Counted from the stretch's first letter, positions 27,447-41,200 are shown. The stretch is 64,000 nucleotides of DNA from Lycocorax pyrrhopterus obiensis (GCA_014706295.1 JACSVZ010000002.1:136696682-136760681), one strand, 5' to 3'. Notes: generated by a model not told the origin, from the sequence alone. Made by a program: numbers and translations.

Positions 27447-30400
27447 ATCTACAATAAATGAAAAGGGGCTGTACTGTGTCCTGTATAAAAAGATATATAG
27501 TCTGTCTTCAGATACACCTATTGGAAGTTGATTTTATTACTTTGTCATGTATAAAAACTCATTTTGAACTCTATAATTTTTGACAGAGAGGTCAGGGCTT
27601 GATGTCTAGAAAGAAGAATATATTGAATGGATTTATAAACACCACAAGACACATGCAGAAACATGACATGAATAGGGGCTTTAGAGGCCAAAATAAATAC
27701 AGGTCTTTGACATAACTGCCTTTTAATAAAGCTGGAAAAACACTTTTGATTTCAGTGCACAAGCAATGAATTTTTAACATATACAAAAATAAGAAATGAT
27801 TGATTCACTATGAAAAAATATAACAAAATAATAATAATAATAAAACTAATAATGACAACATTCATGGAAACATACAAAATGCAATATTTGCATTGCAGTA
27901 TTCTCCTTTTCTTTTATATTTAAAGAACACAAAATTGAAGCTGATTTCAGGAATAAGCCAGAAATGTGCTCTGTATTGTTTTTCATCCCCTTTTCTGTAA
28001 AGAGGTGAATTACATGGAAAATACCTGTTTCTACTTTATGTATACATTTATTATTTTTAATATACATTTAACTAACTCTCTTGGTGTGGTTTCTGTGCAG
28101 CAGAAGTTATACACAGTGCAAGTGTCAGGATAACTAGGCTATAATCATACCTTTAATTCACCTATACAATTCACATTAATGTAATAGGAAGCTGTACAAA
28201 TGAACCAAGGGCAAGAATTCCTGTGGCCCTTTAGAGCACTGTGAAACTGCAAGTTTTTATTAGGGGATATTTTCTTGCTTTTGGTGTTCTGTGAAAGCAC
28301 TGAAATTTTGAATTACAAAAGAAAAGGTTTTTTTCATGATACTGGCTGCTGAATATTCTGACATAATTTCCTGGCCACAAAAAAAGTATAATTTGGTCAT
28401 CTTAACTTGGGTCAGTCATTCCAGATTAAATACTAGATTTTATCTTTGCCTTCAGGTGCACTTTGTGGGAAACTGTGCCAGAACCTACAATCAGAATTTT
28501 ATTGTTGTCCAGACATTACAAAAAAATCCTGCAATCTAGAAGCGGGGCAAACAGAAAACAGAATATAAGCAGCATGTCAGTTTATTTACTCTTCATTTTG
28601 TCTACTTTTGTTTCAGCTTTATCTGACATATTTTTCTACTTAAATATGAAATACCATTTCCCCATCTTGCTTAAGGTTCATTGTACTAATACTGTCCTAT
28701 CAAAGTTTCCATCTTTGTCATTGACAACAATACGCAGAATTCCTTCCTAGTCACTTCAGAAAGAGACTATCCCAGCTATGCATATCCAAAATAAACCACT
28801 TATCCTGAAAAGGAGATTGCTTCATACACAGACTATATTTACATTTCTACCTTGCTACGGTATTAGAAAGCTTTATTTGATGCATCTCATTTACTACTCC
28901 AAGTCCTCCATGCGATATAAAGCAGACTCTGCCAGTGGTAATGATAGGAAGGGCAGATGCAGCCCAAAGCCTGCTTTTCACAGAAATAGAAGTTGGGCAA
29001 GAGCAAATTGGTAAGAGGTGTGACTGTTGTCATTAACTTTACATGTCAGTATTTGCTTTTTCATTTTTGTACATATGTCAAATACAAGTTGGAGACAAAA
29101 CGGTAATTAAAAAAGAAGTTGGTAAAATGAAGATTTTAAAGACTACTCCTAGCTCACTCTCCTGTCTCTTTTACAAGACCACTTCTTTTGGTGTTTGTCA
29201 GCTTGAGCAAATGCTCCCAAATATCACAGATCATCTGCCATCCACACAACTAGATTATAGAATTAAAAATACAAGGTTCTGCCCTGGAGCTGAAGGCCTG
29301 GGACTCTTGAAAACTGAAAGAGGCTGAATGGTTTCTTCTTCACAATTTAAAAAGTATTTTATAAATTTTGCTGCTCTAATTATGTTGCAGGCAGTAGAAA
29401 TGCTGACAAGAAGCATTTTTAATTCAAAGCTTTTGTTCAACAGTTCACAGCAGAGAAGTGACCTAGAATCCTCTAGATTTTCTGTGACAGACATGCTGCA
29501 GTTATGGACCCTGCAGAGATCGTTTAAAAAATATCACTGTTTCTAAAATGAAATCCTGGTGTCCTGGATCTCTCCTGATCTTTTATAGACTTGGGGTAGG
29601 GGTGAGGGCAACTGTATAGACACTGAGTCTTTTTTTTTCCTAATCTTGCCAATTTTTTAGCCTCAATGGTGAGCTTTTCACACAGGCTTTAGTGAGTATT
29701 TAATTTTCTCATTTTTAACATTTTGTTTGCCAATATAGCCAGATGCTACTTGTCACTTTTGCTTTTCCTCTTTATTCACTAGATTCCAGGAGAGGAAAAT
29801 TCAATTAAAATAGATAAATACATTAAAGAGAGCATATGAAGAGTTAATTGAATTTTGCAAGAATTTAATGTAGTAAATGTAGAATGCAGTAAGCATTTCA
29901 TTTGACAAAAGGTGCTTTATTAAAGTTTACTTTCATTAGCTGATAAAAAACAGCTTCAACATTGAAAGCTTAATTGAATACCTACAAAGACAATGAAAGA
30001 GCAATTTCTATCACCACAGTAAAATTCTCTACATAAAAAAGATGATATTATTTAAACTAAAAAATATATGAATATGTATCAATGAATTGAATAGAATACA
30101 AATTGAATAGATTAAAAATATTTAAACTGCATTTATAAGAGAATTAAAATGCAATATTGTTTATGTTCTTGAAATAACTGAATATGATATAGTAGGATTT
30201 AGGAGTTTTTTCCCCAGTTTGTGGCTCAAGACATCACACTAATGTTGTGTTCATAATAAAAGTAGGGTAGAAAGTTACAGTGCAGTTCGTAGAAGTGCTG
30301 GCAGTTATTAACTTGCCTGTAGCAGTTTAGCAGTCTCAGGATAAAGTTAAATCCCAAACAGTGACAAGCACTGATTTAATCCATGTCGTGCTGCTGTTGA

Positions 30401-30782
30401 ATCACAGTCTCCAATAACATTCTGTGAGCCCCTGGACTGGTCTGCTGAAGGAGACACTGAGGTGGGTTTGTTTTAACATTACTTGCAAGAGTGTCTTATG
30501 ATGGGTAATTAGACTGTGCCTTTTCTCTGTTTCTTTTACTTTTCAATTAAACTGTATAAAACTCCTTCATGTAAAGAAGAAAAAAATATCACAAGCCATT
30601 TGTATTGCCAAAGAGTTCTTTAGCAAGGTGCTGGCCGAGTTCTGGGAATGAGAAAAGCCTTCAAGTTCATTACTGTTTTGCTGCTCCTTAATAGACTAGG
30701 AACTTTACTGGAAATCACCACCAGGCCTCCCCCTGCTTAGTAAGGCTGTATGGGAAATAAGAACCAGTGTACTACCCAGATC

Positions 30783-30805
30783 TTTTTTTTTTTTTTTTTT
30801 TTTTT
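30783..30805. repeat. Poly(T) run, 23 bases
   Basis: Uninterrupted T23. It could be the poly(A) tail of a minus-strand retrocopy, but the sequence to its right is not a recognisable gene or SINE. Confidence 0.85.
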
Positions 30806-33185
30806 AACAAGGCCTGGGACTCCACACAAACTCTAAATCTTGGTCTTGCTATGAGAAACCAGGGTATTTAAAGTGGTATTTGGCTTCTTTGAATGAAGCA
30901 AAAATACATCAAGATAAATACATAATAACATGAAAATTGTATTTCAGTAATGTGACCCATACAGGAAAGGACAATAATCAATAGATCATTATACTATGCA
31001 ACAGAATTAATTTATAAATGCAAATATTTAATTATATTACTTTATCTTCATCTTACTATGATTTATCATTCTGTACATACTCTCTCATTATCCATTGATA
31101 ATATGACTCCCAATAGGACCACATTTTTAAATGTTGCTGTTTTAAGGAATTATATTTAAGTTGGGCAAGAAGATTTTTTTACAATGTAATTGTTTTTCTT
31201 TTTTTACTGCACTACAGAAAGGATTTCATATAATAAAGAATATTTTCTTACTAAGATGATGTAAATGTTTGAAATATACAAAGCATTTAATTCTTTCATT
31301 TTAATACTATTCAGATCATATGAATTAATGTTTTTCTGTCACAGACTTTTAACTACAATTTTTTAAATTATTAGAGTTCATCACAACAAACTCAGAAAAA
31401 ACTCAAACAAACATTTTTGTGCAAAAGATAATATTGTCAATACCAAATTTTTGAATGAGAAAGAAACTTTCCTCTTTTTAAATAAAGCTGAAAAGAAGAT
31501 ACGAAAACTAGTATCTAACTGCGTTAGGCAAGTTTGCTGGGAAAGGAAGTGAGCTTCTTTGAACAATCACCTGGAATGGAAGAGACTGAAATCCCTGATG
31601 AAATAAATACCTAATTGTCCATACAAGTGGAACAGCTGCAGCAATCTAGACTGAGAGACACCCACTGCAGTTTATCTGTTAATTAACAGGTTCACAGAGT
31701 CTAGACCTTGAATAAGTGCCCATTTTGAATTTAGCTAAATTTGCAAGCAGGGTGGCAATTTAAATTTAGGTCTTTTCTTTAAGAAGGAGTTTTCTAATCA
31801 ATACAAGGAATTCCCAACCTGCTGACAGGTATCTTTTGCAGATTGCAAAGCTATTCATCTACTGCATCTGGTTCTTCTATATGAGAAATTATTTTGACAT
31901 TTCTGTATGTTACTGTAAGATTGAGCCTCATTAGGAAGATGAGTTACTCATCTAAGATTTAAATTCCCCTTTTCTATTTTAAAATTTCAACAAATCAACT
32001 GAAGATATTTTTTTCCTACAATCTGTAGACTCCTTCCATTCCTATTATCTTTTCAACACACTTTCAGGTTCACAATAATCCAGTTATCTTTCTTGAACTG
32101 CTCAGTTTTCCATGAAGTCTCAGTTCAATGACAATTAATTGTCTCTCTAGCTGAGGTTCTTTGATAAGGTCAGATATTGTTTCCTTTTGTCATATTTCAG
32201 TATTTCTGACAACCTCTTTACTTTTCTGGTTCAGGTTTTGAAGCCATGCATTTGGAAATTAGGTCTGTCTAATACTGCAGTAGAATTTCTAATGATAGTA
32301 CTATGAGTTACAAAGACTTTTTCACTAGAAATATGTCAATGACAACATAACTCCTAGTAAATGACAGAATGCTTGACCATTACTAAAGGAAAAAATAATA
32401 GAAACAAACAAAAAAGAAAGAAGAGAAAAGAAAAAAGTTAATATTAAAAATTCTTTAATTTTAAGACTTTTATAATATATACCACTATTGCCTTTTTTTT
32501 CCTTTTAGTTTTTGAATCACTTCTGTGTACAAAACATGTCACAGACAAACAAGTTCTGCTAATAAGCTCTCAATGGTTTGTTGAAGTAGATGAACGCTTC
32601 CAGAAAAGTTAAAAGAATGAGCTGTCTATTTGAAGAGCTAATGTGCCACAGGGTAGAGATAATAGTGTTTAAACAGGACAAGGCACAAGTCCTTATTGAT
32701 GGTAATAGCCACTTAACCACATTTAATTTTTTCAGAGCTGCTAGTTGGCCAGAAAAATTAGCCAAAAATATGCGAATAATTTGCTGCATTGAGTTTATGC
32801 AGCTTTAATTAATGGAATTTAATTAATTTACTTTCTAATGCTGGTCCAGGAGGAATGAACATTCAAAATGTATTCTGTATTGGCAGTGTAATTTAGACAT
32901 TTAGTCTAAGTTTATAAACTTACCGTAGAAATATACTCTCTCAGCTCTTTGTCTTGTGTATAGTATGGTCTGTAACACATTCAACTTGCAAACCTTTCAG
33001 GGGTAGAAAATGTGTCTTATACAACTTTCAAATATGACATGTAATTTGATGACACTTTTAAAATATCCAAAGTATAATTCACTTAAATTCCTTTTGCCAG
33101 ATAACAAAGCAGTACAATTACCTTTTGAAAAGAAAGAAAATTCACTATCAATATCAGTGATTAATTTTGTTTGTGCTCAGTATCA

Positions 33186-33488
33186 CACATTCGCTGCCCT
33201 GGTCCTGCTGCCCACACTACTCCTGATACAAGCCGGGATGTCACTGGACGTCTTGGCCACCTGGGCACCTGCTGGCTCAGGTTCAGCTGGCTGTTGACCA
33301 GCACCCTCAAGTCCTTTTCCACCCAGCAGCTTTCTGGACGTTCTGCGCCAAACCTGTAGTGGTGCAGGGGGTTGTTGTGAGCCAAGGGCAGGACCCCAGT
33401 GTGGAATCTCATATAACTGATGTCAGCCCATCAATCCAGCCTGCCCAGATCCCTCTGTGGAGCCTTCCTACTATCAAGATCCTCATGG
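33186..33488 (-). mobile_element. CR1 LINE internal fragment (late ORF2), minus strand
   Basis: Minus-strand translation gives NNPLHHYRFGAERPESC, WVEKDLRVLVNSQLNLSQQ and similar stretches. These correspond to the region after the reverse transcriptase core of CR1 ORF2. Both ends are missing: the 5' side stops at an LTR (33489) and the 3' side stops before the UTR. Loss of the 3' end is not the usual outcome of CR1 integration, so a later deletion is likely. GC content is well above the surroundings. Confidence 0.85.
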
Positions 33489-34055
33489 TGTCAGGTTCCT
33501 ATTTTGGTTCTCAAAATTAAGAGACAATGTTTCCCAGTAAAGATTAACAAAGCATGTCTGTTTATTTACAGATTTTAAGATACGTAGTGAAACTGCAGGA
33601 TCTGTACACTTGCAGCTATCACAGTTCCAATAAAACAGCAACATTTATACACAAAGTAAAAGTATCTTCAATAACCTGAGACAGATAAAATGCCGAGGCA
33701 CCGAAGGCAGCAACAGAATTTGATCAGCCTTAACTAGGGCCTGCATTTCTGCCTGTGGGCCCAGGAGTCCCACTTCATCCCAGTCTGGATCCATCAGTGC
33801 CCTCCAGCCAGTCTTCAGATGTCTGCTGCGCAGAGGCCTTGACCGTGTGATGTAGTGGGCTTCGCTCTGTAAGGGCTTTCAGCACTGTGTTGGTGCTTTA
33901 TCTCCAGCCTGGCCCTCACCCTGTTACCAGCCCCTGGTTCTGTAACACATATTGAGCCCCTGCGGGACTGTGCCCCACTGAAGAGAGCACAGCCTGTGTG
34001 AAAATGACCCTTGGTTTCAGGTTCTTTGTCTTCCAGCCTTTGCTTTTCTCTGACA
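33489..34055 (-). mobile_element. Probable solo LTR of an avian endogenous retrovirus, minus strand
   Basis: This 567-bp block starts TGTCAGG and ends CTGACA on the plus strand, so the termini are inverted (TGTCAG...CTGACA) as in an LTR. On the minus strand an AATAAA lies at 33566-33561, about 70 bp before the 3' terminus, consistent with a polyadenylation signal ahead of a short U5. Its GC-rich centre (about 33690-34010) contrasts with the AT-rich surroundings. No retroviral coding sequence or second LTR flanks it, hence a solo LTR. The immediate flanks (CATGG and ATAAA) do not form a clean target duplication, so age or a wrong boundary is possible. I do not recognise the family. It abuts a CR1 fragment and is in sense with CSMD3. 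Confidence 0.55.
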
Positions 34056-34214
34056 ATAAAATTACATTTAATTGGATCTACTTCAAGACAACTTCAAAAT
34101 CTGTCTGTATTTGCAGGGAAATAAATCCTTCAGAAATGCACGTTTGATTTTCATATTAAACTAGGAAGCTAAAATTATTATTCTTGGTTACTTTCTATGG
34201 GTTGCTTGGTATAG

Positions 34215-34700
34215 AGTCAAAATAATTCAAGTTAGAGAAACCTCAGGAGAGGTCTAGTCCAACCTCCTGCTCAAAGCAGAGTCAACTAGAAGAACAGATC
34301 TCAAAGGGGAGATTCCAAGATCGCTCTAGACAATTTTGGTGAGTATGTCTGTCTTTCTACTCACTTCGATGAAGACCCTTCTCCCTAGGCTCCATACAAG
34401 TATTTGAAGAATGCTCTGATACATCTCTCTGTCCCCAGCTAACTTTTCTCCAGGCTGAAGAAGCACATCTCCCTTCACCTCTCCTTGGAGGGGAAGTGCT
34501 TCATGGTGACCCTTCCCTGAACTTGCTGCAATTTATCAGCATCTTTCTTGCACTGAGGATCCAACACTGAATGCCATATTCCAGATTTAAGAGCTGTGGA
34601 AAAATTTGCTTGCCCCAGTTCACTGACTGCACTTGCATTGATGCAGCCCAGTATGCTATTATCTTCCATTGCTTCCTGGGTGCACTGTTGAATCATGTAA
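34215..34700 (-). mobile_element. CR1 LINE 3' region, old and diverged, minus strand
   Basis: The left part carries the CR1 3' signature (AGAGGTCTAGTCCAACCTCC, TGCTCAAAGCAG). The right part translates on the minus strand to pieces such as ILGCINASAVS and DPQCKKDADKLQQVQGR, matching the end of CR1 ORF2. Several internal deletions and frameshifts are evident. It is a separate insertion from the CR1 at 33186-33488, because the two pieces are in the wrong relative order for one element. Confidence 0.8.
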
Positions 34701-37700
34701 CAAGTATTTGAAACTTATGTTTATCCTGTTACAAGGAAAGAATATTCTATTAGTGTTTGCCCAGAACAACCCAGTAATAGAAAGATGAGTTTAGGCCCAA
34801 ATGAATGACAAGAACAGGGGTTCCTGATATATTAATTTTCTTTAAAAAGAGAGTGTAGTATATCTATGAGAGTCTAAAGAAAGAAAAATATTCAAAGGAG
34901 TCAGACTGGAGTCACAGAAGAGCTATTGGTTTCTTTTTCCCTAAAGGTGACCTTCTCTGCAATGTGAAAATCAACATGAGACGTATCTTACAATATTTAC
35001 TGGAAAGACAAGGGTCTGTAGCTCAAGCCTTGAAGTAAAGCCTCAAAAACTCTAATGGTATTGCCCTTTAACAATCTACTGCTTTAACATGTGGGTATAT
35101 AAGGATATATAAATTTGTTTAGTATACCAAACAGACTGAATTGTTGCCGCAGAATAGAAAACAGGTGACTTTCAATTGATGCCCTGTCTATTACAACTAA
35201 TTAGTTCCTTTATTTTGTTCCTAAATCATCTTCTGTGTTGAAAGAGAAGTAAAATCAGTTGATAATCATCCTTAGAATTCTGTGCAATTTCAGTGGTAAA
35301 TGCAATGTTTGTCTTCCTATGCTACACTTACACAGATTAAAACTAGAAGATGATGTACATGTTAATCTTAAATTTTTATTCTTCAAATGGTGAACCCAAT
35401 TAGAAATACTCATTACCATAAAAAAGAAGTAAATTGGAAAGTCACTTTGGCTTTGCACCAAAATATTGAATTTTTCAATTCTTCCTGCTCATAGAAGATC
35501 TGTGAACAAAATTAATTTATATAATTTTTAATTTATTTAGTTATTCTCAAAGACAAAAAAGAGTCAACAGATCAGATGAATTGTAATGAAGTTCTAATTT
35601 TGGTAGGGAATGAAGACACACATGTTTAGACCAGATCTGTAGACCATATCATTAAATGTAGAGCAAACCCAAGTAAATTCCGTTAATAAGTTTCCTAGCT
35701 TCAGACTTTCAAAGTGGACAAATTCAGAAAGAGACTGAAAGCTACTTTTGTCTTTATTGCATACAGGCAAAAATCATAGGAAAAATCCACCAGTAAATAA
35801 CGGGTGAAATGATCAGACAAATTGGTTGAGGATAGCAGTATGGAAGAGTTTTTGACTCTTTAGTGCTCTGATGAGGAGAGGATGAATTTAACTGAAATAC
35901 TGCTGTGGCCTTCCAGCACTCCCACAAGTTGAAAGTCCCAGGTGCTCTAGAAGTCAATGCAATGCTCATCTGTGACCCAAAGGCAGGAACAGCAATAATG
36001 CCACAAGTACTTATGTTTTTCACAATGTCACATGCACTAATATGAAAATAGTTTAAAACTGATTAAGATTTCTGGGGAATGGAATGGAAAATGTTAATAC
36101 TCAAATATGTGCAATTATGCCAATGAAGAGAAAAAACTGTGTGTTTCACTGTGGCCAGGTATGACTTACCCATACACCTACAAGGCCCAGTCATTTATGC
36201 TTACTTTATAGACAATAGTGAGGACAAAAAATGGCATAGTACTGTGGAATTGTTTACCTCTGCCCACTACTATACAGGATGTCTGCAATGGCAATACAGG
36301 ATATTGACATCAGCACTGTAATGTGTGTTGGAAGTCTCGTGTAGTGAATCCTGGCTGCCTAATCCCTCATACATGGTAGGAGTTATAAACTGATGTATCA
36401 GTCTTTAAAAATGCCACCTACAAGATAGTGTACTGGGATTAAAGGAGAGAGCTATAGAAACAATGCCATTAAAATGAAAGTTAAAAAAAACAACTCCTAA
36501 GAAAGGAAACCAATCCCAGAAAATAGGGCAGTATTCTTTTTTCCTTGTTTCGTGTTTTTGCCATAAGTAGTACTGGCAGTGAAGACTGATGCATATCATG
36601 ATCTTCATGGACAGTTCAGAACGTTCTGTATATCAAATAAATAAACTTGATTTAAGTTCTAAAATATAGAGACAGCAGAAGAGAAAAGAACAGCATCCCA
36701 TAGAAGGGAGCAGTGAAAGTATACTCTGAAATATACCACATGGGAAAACCAAGCTTAAAACCAAAGGGGTTTCAGGTGAGAGTTTGGAAAAAAGAGACCT
36801 AAATCTCAAGGGAAATTGAAACAGGTCAGGTTAAGATTTTAAATTCTTAAGATTCTCTTTTGTGATTATTTTCAATCTGTAATACAAATTTAATCTTTGG
36901 GATTTTATTTTTTTTATTCTTAATCTGTCATTTCAAGTCTGTATAGTGATCACACTGGAATCAAGTGAATATAACAGATATGCTGTGTAAACCTGTCATC
37001 AAAGACCCAAACCCAAACATGACAAACTTGCTTCTTGGAGCCTTTGCAACTCAAAACAATCTTGGGAATCCAAGATACTGTGATGCGTTTTCTTCTAAGC
37101 ACAAAGCGTCAGTTTTGTGTCAGTAAATCTGTCAGCAGGTTTTAAGCATTGAAATGCAGACAAGTAGTGGGTCAATTTACAACTCTAAGACTGTTATAAC
37201 CTCCTATTGTCACTCTGCATTACACATGTTGCATCAAGATACAGTTTGATAAATGTTTCAAATTAAAGTAAATATGCTCTTGTCAATGTTTTCTCACACC
37301 ATCAGTTGTGTGTATCTCATTTACGACTTTGGTTGCTTGGGTTGCTATTGGCGGTTTTGAGGCATAAAGCAGGCTGGACCAGAGAAAAGGATGAGGGAAT
37401 AATATAGATGTAAGAAAATTTGTTTTCATCCATATTATTTCCCTGAGATTGCTCCCTACATAGCCTGGTGAGTGCTGAGCAGAGAGAGAGAAAGGAACAT
37501 GACAACAGGAACCAGATTAAGTCTGTAGGATCTCAAAAGTAACAGTGACAAATTAAAATAATATTCTTTTTACTGCTTTTTCAATTCCTTTTCCTTCTCT
37601 CTAGTTCTGTATTAATCTCAGCAAGTTGATAGTAATCCCCCTGAAAACTTCTCTAGTACTGTGTTTATTTGTCTTGGTCCATTGGTCAAAATTGAAATGT

Positions 37701-37994
37701 GTTGCCCATCAACATTAATGTGTTATAAGAATCTTCCTATCACTTTGCATTTATAACTAAATTTGTTTCATCAATGCTTAGGTTCTGCCTCCTTTTTCAC
37801 TTTAATCTTTCAAGAATTTCTTCTTTTGATTTCTTTTTTCCAATTAATTCTTTGGTTTTGAGCAATTTTTCCTGGTTTTATTAAATGTTATTTTATGTTG
37901 CACTTAAGAGGTATCCTATGCGTAGCAAATAAATAAATGTATTTAATTTATAAAGAAGAAGTGACTCAAACTGTGGGTTTAGATTAGATTTTAT
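34701..37994. other. Intronic sequence, nothing recognised
   Basis: AT-rich sequence between the CR1 copy and the SINE, with no recognisable element or exon. Confidence 0.6.
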
Positions 37995-38121
37995 GGTAAA
38001 GAGCATGGTGCTAATAATGCCAAGGTCACAGGCTTGATCCTTGTGTGGGCCATTCACTTAAGAGTTGGACTCAATTGTCCTTGTGGGTTCCTTACAACCC
38101 AGAGTAGTCTGTGATTCTGTG
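37995..38121 (+). mobile_element. tRNA-Ile-derived SINE with CR1-type tail (TguSINE1-like)
   Basis: Positions 38001-38052 follow the 3' two-thirds of a tRNA-Ile (AAU anticodon) gene: GAGCATGGTGCTAATAATGC, then the B-box-like GGCTTGATCC at 38031-38040, then GGGCCA at the acceptor end. From about 38060 the sequence becomes a CR1-type 3' tail (AGAGTTGGACTCAATTGTCC, then GTGATTCTGTGA at 38111-38122). A tRNA head fused to a CR1 tail is the known design of passerine SINEs mobilised by CR1. The 5' end, including most of the D arm and A box, is missing, so this is a truncated copy and not a working tRNA gene. It lies antisense to CSMD3. Confidence 0.8.
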
Positions 38122-38285
38122 AAAAACTCTTTGCTGTAAGAGTGGTGAGTCAGTGGAACGTGTTGACCAGAGAAGTTGTGAATGCTACGTCCCTGGAAGT
38201 GTTTAAGGTCAGGTTGGATGAAGCTCTGAGATACCTGGTTTAGTGGAAGGTGTCCCTGCCCATGGCTGGGGGTTGGAACAAGATG
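38122..38285 (+). mobile_element. CR1 LINE 3' fragment, plus strand
   Basis: It starts directly after the SINE. It contains CTGTAAGAGTGGTGAGTCAG, then TCAGGTTGGATGAAGCTCTG and GTGGAAGGTGTCCCTGCCCA, the usual order of a CR1 3' region in plus orientation. It ends in GGGGGTTGGAACAAGATGA without the last bases and terminal octamers. It could instead be an older CR1 into which the SINE inserted, but no CR1 sequence is seen left of the SINE. Confidence 0.78.
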
Positions 38286-41200
38286 AGGAATCTGTATTTC
38301 ATTGCATCTCAACGATATGTGAAGCTGGAATGTATTTTAGGTGTGACACTAGCAGAATTGTGGGTGGAAGAAGAAAGTTTTTCCAAATGAAGGTGCTTCA
38401 TGCTCAGAATAACACATGCTTATTTCTTGCAGTATGAGCTCTCGTGACGAATACAGAATTGAGCAATGATACACTGTAATTAAAGATGACGTAGCATGTT
38501 GTTATTTAACAACAATACTTGCCTATAAACATTCTTGTCATCTGTCTACTGACTATTAACTAGTAATCTGGAGTGACAAGGTGCTGAGAGGAATAAGCAT
38601 TAAGCACAGACTTGCATTTCTACATCATCAGTTCAGACCTGGAGTTCACGTTGAGGAGCCATCGTTTAGGAGCATTTTCTTACCCCGTGATTTCAAATTG
38701 TTTCCCATAGGATGCATATCTTCATCACAAAATCAGCCCTACAACTGGCAATAAGTGCATCAGTGTTGATTATATCTTTAGAGAGACTGGGGATGGAATG
38801 CTGCAAGTGGCAATGGTATCTGGTCCTAAAAGAGCTAAGAACACTTTTTGCTTGCAAGCACACCGACAGAAGAGTAAGGGAAGAACAACATAAATACTAA
38901 ATTCAATTTAAAAAAATCTATTGAGATACTAATATTTTAGTTTCTTCTTTAATCATGCAATAAATATATAAGGATGTCTCCTAGTCTCCTAATTTTTTTA
39001 CATGAAAGCAGTAAGATTCTTTTCTTATGTCAAGTTTCTTCATTTTCTCAACACACACTTCAGATGCTATTTTATAGCAGGGAAACTGCAGAATGTAAAA
39101 TTAAAAGCAAAAGAAAAGAAGGTATAAGAATTCTGCACCAAAACTTAAGCTGATATTTTAATGAGTTTTCTTTTAATTATTCCATTGATATTATTTTCAA
39201 AAAATTCTTTTTAAATGTTCTACGTAATGAACCAATTTTTTTAGTATGTAATCTTCTAGGATTTTACATTAAAAAAATCTATCAAGAATTAATTAAGAAT
39301 TCATCAATTCACTTAAAATCAAGAATTATGATTTTTTCTTAGAATAAATATGTGTTTAAAAAAATAGATTAGCTTTGAAATTTTAAAAAGAAGTTTTAAA
39401 ATTTTGTCAATATTTTGTGACCTTTCCAACTACATCTGTAGTTTTTATCTTGGATAAGCAGCTTAGTTAAACAATTTTTAGCTGTATCTTGCCACTGATG
39501 GTCCATGAGGTGTTAGTGGCCTACTGTCAACCATCTGGAAAAAGAATGACTTTTTCTTTATGGTTCAGGGATTCAAAGGAGAATGGCTCTTCCAGGCAGA
39601 AGATTAATATTAACTTTTATTTAATTATTTCATATATAGATATAATTTAATTATAAATTGCTTTCAATTATTTTAATTTTTTTTCAAATTGTAAGGCATT
39701 TGGCTGACCATCTAGTTCACAGAATTATTATCCATCTGCTCTCAAAGCTGTCTACATTGACACTGAGATTTTCTTGTATAGCCTCATAGGCTATTGAGTA
39801 GTTCTCTAAGAGCTGACCAAGAAAGTAAATATCTTTCAAAATACACTTCTAATAGATTTCATTTTATTTTAATGGGCAGAGATTTTTAGTGCTGAATAAG
39901 CAATAGCTCTTCATATTAAAATACAATTGTTGTCATAATCACAACTAAATGTTTATACTGGTATTGTTCAGGATGATGTTAGTGACTGACATAACTGGAT
40001 GCTTAAACCTCACCTATTTCCAAGCATTTTACTTGTCACATAACTTGTATTAAGCTTAGTAGGAGCAACTGCATGCTCAACAGTATGACTATCTTTTATA
40101 GATCTATGTGTCCAAATATGAACTATAAATTTAACTCATGTGATAAACTTGCAAACTTTGAAAATCTGTTAAGATGACAAAATGAGTCTCTGCTTAGGTT
40201 ACAGTTCTGTATTATTCTGTATTACGTTCCTTCATAAATAATTGTCTCCATCTGCAGAGTTCCTGTCTTTTGAAGAGTTTTAAGCTTGCATGCTGGCATA
40301 CTGAACCTGTTCTTGCAGATCTGTATATTTTGATAGTATTGATACAGAAGTTCTGTCAAAGCTAACACAAATCAAAGCCAAAATGCTATCAGATGTCAAA
40401 TGCAGATTGAAGGATTAAGCTATGTAGTTCTAGAGGTGTGTTACTTATCAGCAGTTTCATTTTTATGAAATGGATATTTCAAAGTCTGCTATTGTGAATT
40501 GCTATTTCAAAATTTCATTGAGCTGTAACTTAAAATTTGAAGGAAGCACCTGCTTATAAGCGTGGAGCTGCATTTAATTAGATACTTTAATGAGCAGTAT
40601 ATTCTCGTTCCTACAGAATACTGTTTCAGCTGTATTGGATTACAGTTATCACTGCTGGTCTAGACATGGGATCAAAATGTGAATCTTAAATTAGATTTGC
40701 TTTTGTCAGGGTATTGTACTTATCTTAACAATATGACAGTCCAGTAGCTGAAAAATCTAAGTTCACCAAGAAAACCTTAGAATCCCTTGGGAAATTTCTT
40801 TCAAGACTTGCAGTGTATATTCAATTATATTTTGAATGAAAAATGACATTGAAAATATAAAAAAAAAAACAACCAACCCTAAAGTAAGGCTGACATATAA
40901 TTAAGATTTCAAATTAATCACTGCCTTAGTTAAACTACGGTATGAGGCACGTATCAAAATGATAAATTGCAGTACCATAAGTTGACAAATATGGCTTATT
41001 TAACAACATTATTCTGAAAGAAATAAATTAAACAGAACATTGAAATAGTAAGTGGATTTTTACCAGACTAAGGGAGAGACATCTTATTTTTCCAATAATT
41101 AAGTTTTTCTCAAGACAGAAGAAATGATAGGTTATTCATTGGTTTTTAACTTTCAAAGAATGACTTTTTTTGCAAATGCTAAAGCAAATAAACATATTTC

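Larger units (their letters stand above)
16606..33185. other. Intronic sequence with simple repeats only
   Basis: About 16.6 kb in which I recognise no interspersed element. It holds the 56-bp duplication, a TA microsatellite and several homopolymer tracts. Open frames are short and overlap on both strands, with no domain evidence. Confidence 0.6.

Noticed and set aside
30783..30880. Processed pseudogene with poly(A) tail on the minus strand
   Set aside because: Only the T run is present. The adjoining sequence matches no gene I recognise and has no long frame.
37995..38060. tRNA-Ile gene
   Set aside because: The 5' third with the A box is missing and a CR1 tail follows, so it is a SINE head.
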